A stretch of 64,000 nucleotides of DNA from Devosia faecipullorum (lineage in GTDB: Bacteria; Pseudomonadota; Alphaproteobacteria; Rhizobiales; Devosiaceae), in assembly GCF_015158295.1 (NCBI RefSeq), contig NZ_JACDXV010000003.1, forward strand, positions 186,001 to 250,000, read 5' to 3'. Numbering within the stretch: the stretch's first letter is position 1; each line of letters begins with the position of its first letter. The notes beneath the pieces are model-generated. The model was not told where the DNA came from. It did not search any database and was given only the letters and a program-made list of their open reading frames with translations. A program made the position numbers and the translations under genes. Shown here one piece after another: positions 28,410 through 38,931 of the stretch.

Positions 28410-28772
28410 TCACCGGATGTCGAGCGCATCGTCCACGTCACCCATGGGGGACATCGGCGCGGCGCCGGCCTGGCGGCGCCGGGCTTCGATTTCCTGACTC
28501 AATTGCTGGGCCTCGCGCCGCCAATGGCGCTCGCCGCGGCGATGGGCTCCCTGGGCGAACCAGGAAGCGACGCCCCCCAGCAGCACGCCGATGAGCAGGA
28601 CCACGTAAAGCACCACGAAAAGCGGGATGCCATAACCGCCCGACCCCGCATCGGCGGGCGCGGCGAAGGGATTGAGATTGACGCTCACCAGGTGACGATT
28701 GGCCAAGGCAAAGGCGATCAGCACCCCGCAAAAGGGGACCAATATCAGCCAGCCGACGATCCTGTTGACCAT
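28410..28772 (-). CDS. LapA domain-containing small membrane protein
   Basis: Protein of 120 residues with two transmembrane helices (about 5-25 and 48-70) and a charged, coiled-coil-like C-terminus (RRGERHWRREAQQLSQEIEA). This is the LapA/DUF1049 layout; E. coli LapA (YciS) works with LapB in controlling lipopolysaccharide synthesis. The function in alphaproteobacteria is not established. It lies between ihfB (30-base gap) and trpF (54-base gap); a gene of this type after ihfB is common in proteobacteria. Confidence 0.82.
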   Translation of the reverse strand: MVNRIVGWLILVPFCGVLIAFALANRHLVSVNLNPFAAPADAGSGGYGIPLFVVLYVVLLIGVLLGGVASWFAQGAHRRGERHWRREAQQLSQEIEARRRQAGAAPMSPMGDVDDALDIR

Positions 28773-28802
28773 AAGTTCGCCTAACTTGCCTCAGTCCCGG
28801 CT

Positions 28803-29084
28803 TCAGGACCGGTTGAGCCGCTCGCGGATTTCCTTGCCGGCCTTGAACTGGGGCACGTATTTTTCGCCGACATCGACCTGTTCGCCGGTGCGCGGATTGC
28901 GTCCGACCCGGGCGGGCCGGTTCTTGACAGAAAAGGCTCCGAAGCCGCGCAATTCCACCCTGTCGCCGCGCGCCATGGCATCGCCGATTTCATCGAGAAT
29001 GGCATTGACGATATTCTCGATGTCGCGCTGGAACAGATGCGGGTTTTCCGCAGCGAGCTTTTCGACAAGTTCGGACTTGATCAT
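28803..29084 (-). CDS. ihfB: Integration host factor subunit beta
   Basis: Nucleoid protein of 93 residues that bends DNA together with Ihf[21 protein letters not shown] starts the HU/IHF fold, and the DNA-intercalating beta arm is [12 protein letters not shown] (about 61-72) with the key proline. The start at 29084 gives the standard length; a longer reading would run into upstream repeat DNA. Position after rpsA and before the LapA-type gene is the common proteobacterial order, here with one acetyltransferase gene inserted. Confidence 0.95.
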   Translation of the reverse strand: MIKSELVEKLAAENPHLFQRDIENIVNAILDEIGDAMARGDRVELRGFGAFSVKNRPARVGRNPRTGEQVDVGEKYVPQFKAGKEIRERLNRS

Positions 29085-29182
29085 CAAAGGCTCCGGTCTT
29101 GGCCCCACCCCATTTGCGAGGCAGCGCCAACCTGCCAAAGCCTTGGCAAAAGGTCAAGCGCTACAAGGCGTTCGCGCCTAAA

Positions 29183-29246
29183 GCATCGTGCAGAAAAGTG
29201 GGAACCGATTTTCTGCAGAAACGATACGAAAACAAGAAATGGAGCG
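29183..29246. repeat. Second dispersed repeat family, copy 1
   Basis: Begins GCATCGTGCAGAAAAGTGGG and contains TTTTCTGCAGAAACGAT as a near inverted copy of its start, then GAAAACAAGAAATGGAGCG. A closely similar copy lies at 46377-46442. Elements of this look are frequent between genes in Hyphomicrobiales. It fills the gap between the acetyltransferase gene and ihfB. Confidence 0.75.
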
Positions 29247-29248
29247 CC

Positions 29249-29761
29249 CTAGGCGAGCGGCTTGACCATATAGCGCGCCGCATCTTCGTAGCTCTTCAGC
29301 TTTTCATTGAGGGCCGGGCGGTGAAGCGCTGCAAAACCCTGCCTTTCCCAGAAGGCAAGCGAATGATTGACCGCCACCAGACTCATGCTGGCAAAGCCCA
29401 TGGCTCGGGCATGCTTGGTGAGGGCTGCGACGATTTCGCCCGCCGCGCCGACGCCCCGGACCAGCGGCAGCAGCGCCAGATCGTGGATGTAATAAGTGTC
29501 GGCCTCGGGAGGAATGGCGCCGAGCAGGGTGTCGAGCGCCGGCAGGTCGCCCAACAGCCAGGGATGGCTCAGGACATAGCCAGCGGGCTTTTTCTCGCCG
29601 ATTTCGAGCAGGTAGCAGCCATTGCGGTACAGCGCGAACTTTTCGGCCAGCACCGCCTCGGCCTCGAAAAAGCCTGGATGGACCTGACCGGCAAGGTCGA
29701 AGACCGCGCCGAGATCATAGCCGGTCATGGCGCGCCAGGCGACTTGGTTGAGCAGGGACAT
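29249..29761 (-). CDS. GNAT family N-acetyltransferase
   Basis: Acetyltransferase of 170 residues. The acetyl-CoA-binding region is LALLPLVRGVGAAGEIVAAL (about 96-115), with the family R-x-x-G-x-G/A pattern partly changed (RGVGAAG). SLVAVNHSLAFWERQGFAAL follows as motif B. The substrate is unknown. It sits between rpsA and ihfB on the same strand, separated from rpsA by a strong terminator and from ihfB by a repeat element, so it may be a later insertion in an old gene order. Confidence 0.85.
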   Translation of the reverse strand: MSLLNQVAWRAMTGYDLGAVFDLAGQVHPGFFEAEAVLAEKFALYRNGCYLLEIGEKKPAGYVLSHPWLLGDLPALDTLLGAIPPEADTYYIHDLALLPLVRGVGAAGEIVAALTKHARAMGFASMSLVAVNHSLAFWERQGFAALHRPALNEKLKSYEDAARYMVKPLA

Positions 29762-29781
29762 TGCCGTCTCCAGACGTGAAA

Positions 29782-29806
29782 CGACCCGCGCTTTTGGCGC
29801 GGGTCG
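29782..29806 (-). terminator. Terminator of rpsA
   Basis: Perfect 10-bp stem, CGACCCGCGC (29782-29791) and GCGCGGGTCG (29797-29806), loop TTTTG. On the minus strand a short TTT follows. It lies 23 bases after the rpsA stop. Confidence 0.7.
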
Positions 29807-29829
29807 AAGGTTTGGGCAAGCCGACAGGC

Positions 29830-31536
<1,707 letters not shown>

Positions 31537-31726
31537 ACTTTTTCTCCATGCGCCGGTCGTTGAAGGTTGCTGATCCTGTCCGAATACGGGTCCGCTTCAG
31601 CAAAAATGCCAAAGCCGGCGCACGGAGCACCGCTTCAAACAACAGGATGATTGGTTTTGTCTGGTTCCGGGCCAGCGAATGGTCCGATTGCAGGCGGGTC
31701 GGACCCAAGGAGGAAATTAGGAGGCT

Positions 31727-32368
31727 TCAGCCCCCTGCCTTGAGCGCCATGTCCCGATCGACAATCTCGATGGCAGCGCGGAGTGCGGCCTCTATACCGA
31801 GAAGCGTGGTATCAAGCAAGTGCGCGTCCGCCGCTTTGTAGAAGCCGCCATGCGGGTTGAGCATGTCGCGGGAATCGCGCTCCTCGATCTGATGGTAGAG
31901 CACATAGCGATCGACAATGAGCCCGCGCTCTTCCAATTGCTTGGCCCGGCGCTCCATGCGCGCCTTGCTGTCCGCCTGGATGAAGAGTTTGACATCGGCA
32001 TCGGGGCAGATCTTGGTGCCGATATCGCGCCCGTCGAGCACCGCCCCGCCCGGCTGCAAGGCAAATTCGCGCTGGAAGGCAAAAAGCGCCGCGCGCACTT
32101 CGGCGATCACCGCAACCTTGGAGGCGAGCACACCGGTTTCGGCGCTGGTGAGCACCGCGAGATCGGTGAGATGGGCGGCATCGAGCGCCCGCGCCGCCGC
32201 GATGGCGGCTGCCTCGAAATCGGCACTGTCCTCGCGCCCGGCAATGGCCCGGCCCACGGCGCGGTAGAGCAGGCCGGTATCGAGATGGGGCAGGCGATAG
32301 TGCCGGGCGAGGCCGGCGGCCAGCGTGCCCTTGCCGGAGGCGGCGGGTCCATCGACGGCGATGATCAT
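31727..32368 (-). CDS. cmk: (d)CMP kinase
   Basis: Phosphorylates CMP and dCMP. Length 213 residues. P-loop AVDGPAASGKGTLAAGLA at about 4-21; HLDTGLLYRAVG and LDGRDIGTKICPDADVKLF are standard cytidylate kinase motifs. The start at 32368 gives the normal N-terminus MIIAVDGPA. The cmk-rpsA order is conserved in proteobacteria; aroA, often upstream, is absent and the next upstream gene is divergent. Confidence 0.97.
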   Translation of the reverse strand: MIIAVDGPAASGKGTLAAGLARHYRLPHLDTGLLYRAVGRAIAGREDSADFEAAAIAAARALDAAHLTDLAVLTSAETGVLASKVAVIAEVRAALFAFQREFALQPGGAVLDGRDIGTKICPDADVKLFIQADSKARMERRAKQLEERGLIVDRYVLYHQIEERDSRDMLNPHGGFYKAADAHLLDTTLLGIEAALRAAIEIVDRDMALKAGG

Positions 32369-32541
32369 TAGGGCCTCCTGCGGCATGCAATCTGCCTCTA
32401 AGGCGATAGCGGCATCCTCCGGCATGGGCAAGGGCCCGCATTTAGCGTTTGACACGTCCCGGCTTTGCCCATAACCGGACTGACCGACTGGGCGCGAGCG
32501 GCATGACGCGCCCGCGCATTTCCATTCGACGAGGCATGAAA

Positions 32542-32934
32542 ATGGCCAGTTCCGAGCGCGGCACCAAGCGCACCGATCCCGATACGGGCAAGAAGTTCTA
32601 CGACCTCAACATGGACCCGATCGTCTCGCCCTATACGGGCAAGTCCTATCCGCGGTCCTTTTTCGAGCAATTGACCGGCAAGGCCGGCCCGGCCACGGCG
32701 CGCAAGCTCGATGACGAGGACGAGCAGGACGAAGAAGACGAGGTCGAAAATGCCGGCCCCGAAATCGTCAGCCTCGAAGAGGCCGATGCCGAGGAAGCCG
32801 GCGACGACATTCCCGATGTGGAAGATGTCGAGGTCGATGAAGACCTGGGCGATGAGGAAGACGTGTTCCTCGAAGAGGACGAAGACGAGGATGACGGCCT
32901 CGGCTTTGAAGTCAGCGACGACGAGGACCGCTGA
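32542..32934 (+). CDS. TIGR02300 family protein
   Basis: Protein of 130 residues found mainly in alphaproteobacteria; function unknown. The N-terminal 50 residues carry the family signature GTKRTDPDTGKKFYDLNMDP followed by IVSPYTGKSYP. The rest, from about residue 57, is very acidic low-complexity sequence dominated by Asp and Glu. The ATG at 32542 is chosen because GACGAGG sits seven bases before it; an ATG two codons earlier is too close to that site. It is divergent from cmk, the usual neighbour of this family near tRNA-Ala. Confidence 0.9.
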   Translation: MASSERGTKRTDPDTGKKFYDLNMDPIVSPYTGKSYPRSFFEQLTGKAGPATARKLDDEDEQDEEDEVENAGPEIVSLEEADAEEAGDDIPDVEDVEVDEDLGDEEDVFLEEDEDEDDGLGFEVSDDEDR

Positions 32935-33102
32935 GTCCTGCCTCCCGATGGAAGCGGATGGCGCAATGCGCTTTCCCGATATTCCAGCGTTGGATCAAGA
33001 ATTTAGGGACGCGGGGCGAGCCAGGCTTGCCCCTTCGCCCCCAAGAGTTTTCCACCGGACGAGGCTTTTGCCCGGCGGAACAAATAAAGTGTCATTTGGC
33101 AC

Positions 33103-33131
33103 TTGCATGCGGGGAAATGATCCAATAGGTT
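33103..33131 (+). promoter_or_regulatory. Candidate promoter of tRNA-Ala
   Basis: TTGCAT (33103-33108), a 17-base spacer, and TAGGTT (33126-33131), about 75 bases before the tRNA. Between them and the tRNA lies a small perfect hairpin, AGGGTT-TTCAT-AACCCT (33181-33197). Confidence 0.35.
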
Positions 33132-33206
33132 CCGCCTCGCTTCGGACGGGCAAATCCCTCCGAACCCACCAGAATGAGGCAGGGTTTTCATAACCCTGAC
33201 CGGAAT

Positions 33207-33282
<76 letters not shown>

Positions 33283-33424
33283 TCCATTTTTCACCGCGTT
33301 TTCCTGTTCATCCAGACCCGAATGCCGCGTCCCCGCGCGCTGTTCATTGCCCGCTCAGGCTCCTGACCTGGTTTGACACGCCTTGGCGATCTGACATCGT
33401 GCTTGTCGCCATCAGGAATCGCCC

Positions 33425-34567
33425 ATGTCCCGCAAGATTGTCACCCTCAGCGCCGCCGAGGCCCGCGCCATCTGGCTGCGGGCGCAGAAGCTCGACAGCG
33501 CCGCCCCGTTCGGCGCCGGACCGCAGGCGGCGCATGCCGCCATCGCGCATCTGGGCTATGTGCAGATCGACACGATCAACGTGATCGAGCGCTGCCACCA
33601 CCATATCCTTTATTCCCGCATTCCCGCCTATCGGCGGGGTGATCTCGAGACGCTGCAATCGCAGGAAAAATCAATCTTCGAATATTGGACCCATGCGCTG
33701 AGCTATGTCCCATTGGCGGACATGGCCTTTTTTCTCCCGGCGATGAATGCCTATCGGCAAAATCCCAATTCCTGGTTCGGTACAGTGAGCAGGGAAGAAA
33801 TCAGCGCCATGCTGCGGCGCCTCAAAAGCGAGGGACCGCTCTCCATCCGCGACATCGCCGATGATGAATTGGTGGACAAGACCCATCCCTGGGCCAGCCG
33901 CAAACCGTCCAAGCGCGTGCTGCAATCGATGTTCTATCAGGGGCTGGTGGCAATTTCGGCGCGCCAGGGCATGGTCAAGACCTATGATCTGATCGGGCGA
34001 CATTTCGGCTGGGCCAAGAGACCCAGGCCAGCCAGCGATCGGCAGGTGACCGCCTATCTGCTCGATCGGGCCCTGCGCAGCCAGGGCCTGGTCAGCCTCG
34101 ATTCCATCTGCCACCTCAATGCCCCGGCCAAAAAGGCGGTGGCCGAGCTGATCGACGCCAGGGCAAGGCGGCGGCAATTGGTGCCTGTCGTGATCGCGGG
34201 CGCGGAACACGCACCGCATTGGGCCAGGCCCGAAGCGCTAGCGGGGGCCGCGCCCGGCGCACCACGGGTCCATGTCCTATCCCCGTTCGACCCGCTGATC
34301 ATCCAGCGGAAACGGCTCAAGCTGTTCTTCGGCTATAATCATGTCTTTGAAGCCTATGTGCCGGCGGCCAGACGCCAATATGGCTATTTTGCCCTGCCGA
34401 TCATCGTCGGCGACCAGATCGCGGCGACGGTGGATTTCAAGACCGACAGGGCAGCGGGCCGATTATTGGTGCAGAAATGGAGCTGGCTGACCGATCCGGG
34501 CGCCGAGGCTAAGGCCGCAATCGACGCCGAACTCGGCCGTTTCGAGAACTTTCAACTCGGCCGCTGA
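33425..34567 (+). CDS. Winged-helix DNA-binding protein, YcaQ/AlkZ-like (HTH_42) DNA glycosylase family
   Basis: Protein of 380 residues of the AlkZ/YcaQ family, whose members unhook interstrand crosslinks and other bulky alkylated bases. The conserved catalytic segment GYVQIDTINVIERCHHHILY (about 39-58) contains the QxD motif. The tandem winged-helix fold is consistent with the later segments FEYWTHALSYVP and VLSPFDPLIIQRKRLKLFFG. Activity on crosslinks is inferred from the family. It stands alone after tRNA-Ala. Confidence 0.85.
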   Translation: MSRKIVTLSAAEARAIWLRAQKLDSAAPFGAGPQAAHAAIAHLGYVQIDTINVIERCHHHILYSRIPAYRRGDLETLQSQEKSIFEYWTHALSYVPLADMAFFLPAMNAYRQNPNSWFGTVSREEISAMLRRLKSEGPLSIRDIADDELVDKTHPWASRKPSKRVLQSMFYQGLVAISARQGMVKTYDLIGRHFGWAKRPRPASDRQVTAYLLDRALRSQGLVSLDSICHLNAPAKKAVAELIDARARRRQLVPVVIAGAEHAPHWARPEALAGAAPGAPRVHVLSPFDPLIIQRKRLKLFFGYNHVFEAYVPAARRQYGYFALPIIVGDQIAATVDFKTDRAAGRLLVQKWSWLTDPGAEAKAAIDAELGRFENFQLGR

Positions 34568-34604
34568 ACCGGATGCCGCGAGCTGCAGGCATCCGGCAAA
34601 ACTT

Positions 34605-34889
34605 TTAGTGCAGCGTGGCCAAGCCGATATTCTGGTCGCCCAGCCATTCATTGACCGCCTCGGCGCTGTCCGAGACCATGAGCGGGGTGCCGTCGGCGGA
34701 CATGACCAGGTGATAGAGCGCGCCGGATTCGAAAGCGGCGTCGTGGATCATGCTGGAGAGGATGCTGCCGGTAACGGGTTTGACATAGGCGACCGCTTCC
34801 CCGCCCAGGGCGGCGAATTGGGCGGCTGTCAGGCGCTTGAGAGAATTGTCGGCTTCGACGCCGGTGTCGAAATTGCGTTTGTCCATCAT
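34605..34889 (-). CDS. DUF1150 family protein
   Basis: Small protein of 94 residues. The segment VAYVKPVTGSILSSM and LYHLVMSADGTPLMVSDSAE fit the DUF1150 family, found in alphaproteobacteria and often directly after a small heat-shock gene, as here (28-base gap). Function unknown; the pairing suggests a role in stress or as a partner of the chaperone. Two adjacent ATG codons are possible starts. Confidence 0.82.
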   Translation of the reverse strand: MMDKRNFDTGVEADNSLKRLTAAQFAALGGEAVAYVKPVTGSILSSMIHDAAFESGALYHLVMSADGTPLMVSDSAEAVNEWLGDQNIGLATLH

Positions 34890-34917
34890 CTGTCGGGCCC
34901 TTTCCTAAACTGGTTCC

Positions 34918-35337
34918 TCACAAGGAGCGAATGTCGATTTTGCGGGCGGTCTTGACGGCGCGCGGGCGCTCTAGAGCAATAACGAGCATGCCATGGCCCA
35001 GGGTTGCATCCCTGACTTCCATGCCCTCGGCCAGAAGGAAGCTGCGCTGGAACTGGCGGGCGGCAATGCCGCGATGCAGGAAATCCTTGCCCGCTTCGTC
35101 CTTCTGGCGGCCGCGCACCTGCAGCTGGTGGTCGTCAACCATCACGTCGAGTTCGGCTTGGGAAAAACCGGCCACGGCGATGGAGATCAGGAAGCGCTCG
35201 GCCCCGTCTTCACCCTGGCTGCGTTCGATATTGTAGGGCGGATAGCCGTCCGCCGATCGCGACAGGCGATCGATGCGCTCCTCGAAAGCATCAAAGCCGA
35301 GGAGAAAGGGCGCGGAAAACACCGAGATACGCGACAT
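34918..35337 (-). CDS. Hsp20 family small heat-shock protein
   Basis: ATP-independent chaperone of 139 residues that holds unfolded proteins. The alpha-crystallin domain runs from about YPPYNIER to the C-terminus, with ISIAVAGFSQAELDVMVDDH and LHRGIAARQFQRSFLLAEGM. ATG at 35337 is preceded by AAGGA at good distance, better than the longer reading from 35358. Probably transcribed with the DUF1150 gene. I saw no clear RNA thermometer or CIRCE element in the 100-base divergent region. Confidence 0.93.
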   Translation of the reverse strand: MSRISVFSAPFLLGFDAFEERIDRLSRSADGYPPYNIERSQGEDGAERFLISIAVAGFSQAELDVMVDDHQLQVRGRQKDEAGKDFLHRGIAARQFQRSFLLAEGMEVRDATLGHGMLVIALERPRAVKTARKIDIRSL

Positions 35338-35439
35338 GAAAGCGTCCTTGATCGTCAAGCAACGTTGGCGTTCCGACCCAAGAGAGTGGCATCGGAAGCA
35401 TGGAGCAGATATGGGTCAGTGCCGAACAGGGTTCAAGAC

Positions 35440-36285
35440 ATGCGCAAAACCGTCGCGATCATCACCCCGGCCTACAAGGCCCAGGTCACCCTGCCCGCGA
35501 CAGTGCGCAGCGTGCTCGAGCAGAGCCATGGGGATTGGCAACACTGGATCATCGCCGATGACGGCGCCGATTATGCCGGCTTTCTGGCCGAGCAGGGACT
35601 TGCCGATCCGCGGCAGGTGTTTCTTTCCAGCGGCGGCATGGGGCTGGGGGCGTCCCGCGCCCGTAATGTGGCGCTGGACCGGCTCGAAACCCAATATGCC
35701 GCCATTCTCGACGCCGATGACCGCCTCAAGCCGCAAAAGCTGGAACGGGCCGTCGCGGCCCTGGCCGAATACGGCATCGTCACCACGGCGCTCGACGTCA
35801 TGGACATGGATTTTTCCCATCTCCGCCATGTCGGCGCGGGCCCCGACCGGGTGCTGAGCCCGGGCGAACACAAGAGGGTGAACATCTCGATGGATTCGAT
35901 GATCGCCTGGGATCGCTCGCGCGGCGATGGCCGCTATGATCCCGGGATGAGCAACATGACCGATCTGGAATTCCTGCTCCAGCTCTACCGCACCATTCCT
36001 CAAAGCTGCCATCTGGGCACGCCGCTGCACGATTACGTCAAGCGCGACGGCTCGATGAGCAATGGCAAGGATGTGGCTGCCGGCATGATCGCCTCGAAAC
36101 GCGAAATTCTCCGCCGCCTCGGAAGCGGATATTACGGCCTTGCCCCGGAGGACGTGGCGGGCCTTGCCGGTTTTCTCACCATCTCGCTGGCGGCGGAAGC
36201 GACCTATGGCGCTGCCCTCGCCGCAAAGCCGGGCCTCTTGTTCGAGGACCATCTCGAGCCGATGCTGGCTTCGGGACGCGTCTGA
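35440..36285 (+). CDS. Glycosyltransferase family 2 protein
   Basis: GT-A fold transferase of 281 residues. The N-terminus VAIITPAYKAQVTLPATVRS is the nucleotide-binding start; LDADDR (near 90) is the DxD-type metal site. The substrate is unknown; products could be a surface polysaccharide or lipid head group. There is no transmembrane helix. It is divergent from hsp20 and not part of an obvious polysaccharide cluster. Confidence 0.85.
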   Translation: MRKTVAIITPAYKAQVTLPATVRSVLEQSHGDWQHWIIADDGADYAGFLAEQGLADPRQVFLSSGGMGLGASRARNVALDRLETQYAAILDADDRLKPQKLERAVAALAEYGIVTTALDVMDMDFSHLRHVGAGPDRVLSPGEHKRVNISMDSMIAWDRSRGDGRYDPGMSNMTDLEFLLQLYRTIPQSCHLGTPLHDYVKRDGSMSNGKDVAAGMIASKREILRRLGSGYYGLAPEDVAGLAGFLTISLAAEATYGAALAAKPGLLFEDHLEPMLASGRV

Positions 36286-36424
36286 GGCAATGGCGCTCTT
36301 GCCTTCCCGGCGCTTTGCCCCTATAGAGCCCACTTCTCCGGACCGCCCGGCCAAAAGGCATGCCGTGGCGGTCTTTGAACGCGATGGGATTTAAAAACCC
36401 GTCCAGACAATAAGGACCCGCAAA

Positions 36425-36625
36425 ATGCCCAAGATGAAGACCAAATCCGGCGCCAAGAAGCGTTTCAGCTTCACCGCGACCGGCAAGGTGAAGGCCGGCG
36501 TCGCCGGCAAGCGCCACCGCCTGATCAGCCACAACGCCAAGTACATCCGCACCAACCGCGGCACCAAGATCCTCTCCAAGGGTGATGAGGGTCTGGTGAA
36601 GTGGTACATGCCGTACAACCGCTAA
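36425..36625 (+). CDS. rpmI: 50S ribosomal protein L35
   Basis: Small basic ribosomal protein of 66 residues, standard length, starting [14 protein letters not shown] and ending [15 protein letters not shown]. First gene of the rpmI-rplT pair (20-base gap). infC, which often precedes it, is not here; the upstream neighbour is a glycosyltransferase gene. AAGGA precedes the ATG. Confidence 0.98.
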   Translation: MPKMKTKSGAKKRFSFTATGKVKAGVAGKRHRLISHNAKYIRTNRGTKILSKGDEGLVKWYMPYNR

Positions 36626-36645
36626 GCTGGAAGGACACACAATAA

Positions 36646-37047
36646 ATGGCACGCGTTAAGAGAGGCGTTACCGCCCACGCTCGTCACAAGAAGGTCTTGA
36701 AGGCCGCCGAGGGCTATTATGGCCGTCGCAAGTCTACGATCCGCATCGCCAAGCAGGCAGTGGAAAAGGCCGGCCAGTACGCCTATCGCGACCGTCGCGT
36801 CAAGAAGCGCAATTTCCGGGCTCTCTGGATCCAGCGCATCAACGCCGCCGTGCGCGATCACGGCCTGACCTATGGCCGATTTATCGACGGCCTCAGCAAG
36901 GCTGAGATTGCTGTCGACCGCAAGGTGCTGTCTGATCTGGCGATCACCCAGCCCGAAGCGTTCACCGCCCTGGTCGCCAAGGCCAAGGCAGCTCTGGCCT
37001 ATCTGGAAGGGGTGGAAGACACCACCCACGCCCGGGTCACCGCTTAA
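36646..37047 (+). CDS. rplT: 50S ribosomal protein L20
   Basis: Early-assembly 23S-binding protein of 133 residues. The long basic helix starts [20 protein letters not shown] and includes [19 protein letters not shown]. In other bacteria L20 represses its own operon by binding the mRNA leader; no clear leader mimic could be picked out here by eye. It is followed by a hairpin terminator before pheS. Confidence 0.98.
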   Translation: MARVKRGVTAHARHKKVLKAAEGYYGRRKSTIRIAKQAVEKAGQYAYRDRRVKKRNFRALWIQRINAAVRDHGLTYGRFIDGLSKAEIAVDRKVLSDLAITQPEAFTALVAKAKAALAYLEGVEDTTHARVTA

Positions 37048-37075
37048 GCCAGCTCAGTCCGCTGAGGTCAAAATC

Positions 37076-37118
37076 GCGCCTTGCGCCGCCCGAGAGGGCT
37101 GGCGCGGGGCGTTTTTGT
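37076..37118 (+). terminator. Terminator of rpmI-rplT
   Basis: GCGCC-GCCC (37083-37091) pairs with GGGC-T-GGCGC (37096-37105), with outer CGCC/GGCG extending the stem, followed by TTTTTGTTT. It lies 30-70 bases after rplT. Confidence 0.85.
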
Positions 37119-37158
37119 TTGCTCTAACCGCGCCACCACGTCCGAGTTGAAGAAGATC

Positions 37159-38289
37159 ATGTCCCTAGAAGCCCAGATCGACACCATGCGCAGCGCGCTT
37201 ACCGCCGCTATCGCCGCCGCCGAAAACCAAGCCGCGCTCGATGCGGTGCGAGTGGCCGCCTTGGGCAAGAAGGGCAGCGTGTCCGCGCTCCTCGCCAGTC
37301 TGGGGACGATGGCGCCGGACGAGCGCAAATCGGCCGGCCCGGCGATCAACGGCCTCAAGACCGAGATCGGCGGGCTGATCGAAGCGCGCGGCGCCGACCT
37401 CAAGGCCGCCGCGCTCGATGCCCGCCTCAAGGCCGAGACCATTGACGTCACCCTGCCCCTCCGGCCGGGCCCGGTGGCGCGCGGCCGCATCCACCCGATT
37501 TCCCAGACCATCGACGAAATCACCGCCATCTTCTCGGATATGGGCTTTTCCATCGCCGAAGGGCCGGACATCGAGACCGATTACTACAATTTCACCGCGC
37601 TCAACTTCCCCGAAGGGCACCCGGCGCGCGAAATGCACGACACCTTCTTCATGAAGCCCGGCCCCGACGGTATCAAGAAAGTGCTGCGCACCCATACCTC
37701 GCCGGTGCAGATGCGCGTCATGCAAAAGACCAATGAAAAGCCGGCGGCCTCCTATCTGACGCCGGCCATGGACCCGCCGATCCGCGTGGTCATGCCCGGC
37801 CGCACCTATCGCAATGACAGCGACCAGACCCATACCCCGATGTTCCATCAGGTCGAGGGCCTGGTCATCGACAAATCCAGCCATATCGGGCAATTGCGCT
37901 GGGTGCTGGAGGAATTCCTCAAGGCGTTTTTCGAAGTGCCCAGCGTCACTTTGCGCTTCCGCCCCAGCTTTTTCCCCTTCACCGAGCCGAGCATGGAAGT
38001 GGACGTGCAATGCGACCGCTCCGGCGCGGAAGTGAAGATCGGGGAGGGCAATGACTGGCTGGAAATCCTCGGCTGCGGCATGGTTCATCCCAATGTCATC
38101 GCCAATGCCGGTCTCGACCCCGATATCTATCAGGGCTTTGCCTGGGGCATCGGCATCGACCGCATCGCCATGCTCAAATATGGCATGCCGGACCTGCGCG
38201 CCTTTTTCGACGCCGACCAGCGCTGGATCGCCCATTACGGCTTCCGCCCGCTCGACCTGCCGACCCTGTTCGGGGGGCTTTCGAGCTAG
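37159..38289 (+). CDS. pheS: Phenylalanine-tRNA ligase alpha subunit
   Basis: Catalytic subunit of PheRS, 376 residues. An N-terminal coiled coil (about 1-90) is followed by the class II core: [20 protein letters not shown] (motif 1 region), [12 protein letters not shown] (motif 2) and [17 protein letters not shown] (motif 3). The ATG at 37159 is used, giving the standard length. It is followed after 6 bases by a small exonuclease gene and then pheT. Confidence 0.98.
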   Translation: MSLEAQIDTMRSALTAAIAAAENQAALDAVRVAALGKKGSVSALLASLGTMAPDERKSAGPAINGLKTEIGGLIEARGADLKAAALDARLKAETIDVTLPLRPGPVARGRIHPISQTIDEITAIFSDMGFSIAEGPDIETDYYNFTALNFPEGHPAREMHDTFFMKPGPDGIKKVLRTHTSPVQMRVMQKTNEKPAASYLTPAMDPPIRVVMPGRTYRNDSDQTHTPMFHQVEGLVIDKSSHIGQLRWVLEEFLKAFFEVPSVTLRFRPSFFPFTEPSMEVDVQCDRSGAEVKIGEGNDWLEILGCGMVHPNVIANAGLDPDIYQGFAWGIGIDRIAMLKYGMPDLRAFFDADQRWIAHYGFRPLDLPTLFGGLSS

Positions 38290-38295
38290 GCGGCG

Positions 38296-38919
38296 ATGGA
38301 CGGTCAAACCCTCTTCGTGGTGACGGATATCGAGGCGGACGGCCCGACGCCGCTGCACAATTCGATGCTGAGCTTTGCTTCGGTCGCCATCGAGGCCGAT
38401 GGCACGCGCCATGGGGAATTCGAGGCGGCGCTGAAGCCGAGGCCCGATCGGACGACCAACGAAACCACGATGGAATGGTGGGCGACGCAGCCGGAAGCAT
38501 GGAAGGCGGCGACGGAGGGGGCAGAGGATGCCGCCATCGTCATGCCGCGTTATGCCGATTGGGTGGAAAGCCTGCCGGGCCAGAAAGTGTTTGCCGCTGC
38601 GCCGATGATGTTCGACGGATTGTGGATGGATCACTATCTCGACGATTATGCCGGGACGCGGGTTCTCTCCGGGCCGTTCAAGAGCCGCAAGATTTTCCGG
38701 GGCGGCGGCGTCTGCCTCTATACCATGGCCGGAACTCTGCGCGGCGCACCCTATCTCGACTGGGGCATGAGCAAGCTGCCGGCCGAATTTTACGGCCATA
38801 TCCCCCACACCCACAAGGCCATCGACGATGCACGCGGCTTTGCCAATGTGCTGGTCGAGCTTTTCAAACTCTCCGCCGCGCTGCCCCCGATCAATGGCAG
38901 CAAGAGCGACTTCCGCTAA
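38296..38919 (+). CDS. DEDDh-type 3'-5' exonuclease domain protein
   Basis: RNase H-fold exonuclease of 207 residues. TDIEADGP (residues 10-17) carries the first acidic pair (D11, E13), and HTHKAIDDARGFANVL (near 176-191) holds the final His and Asp of the DEDDh set. The family includes oligoribonuclease, exonuclease X and the DnaQ proofreading subunit; which substrate applies is unknown. It is inserted between pheS (6-base gap) and pheT (12-base gap), so it must be co-transcribed with both. Confidence 0.8.
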   Translation: MDGQTLFVVTDIEADGPTPLHNSMLSFASVAIEADGTRHGEFEAALKPRPDRTTNETTMEWWATQPEAWKAATEGAEDAAIVMPRYADWVESLPGQKVFAAAPMMFDGLWMDHYLDDYAGTRVLSGPFKSRKIFRGGGVCLYTMAGTLRGAPYLDWGMSKLPAEFYGHIPHTHKAIDDARGFANVLVELFKLSAALPPINGSKSDFR

Positions 38920-38931
38920 AGGTTCTGCGAC

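Noticed and set aside
35338-35439. RNA thermometer before hsp20
   Set aside because: The leader is short and I could not draw a convincing hairpin that hides the AAGGA site.
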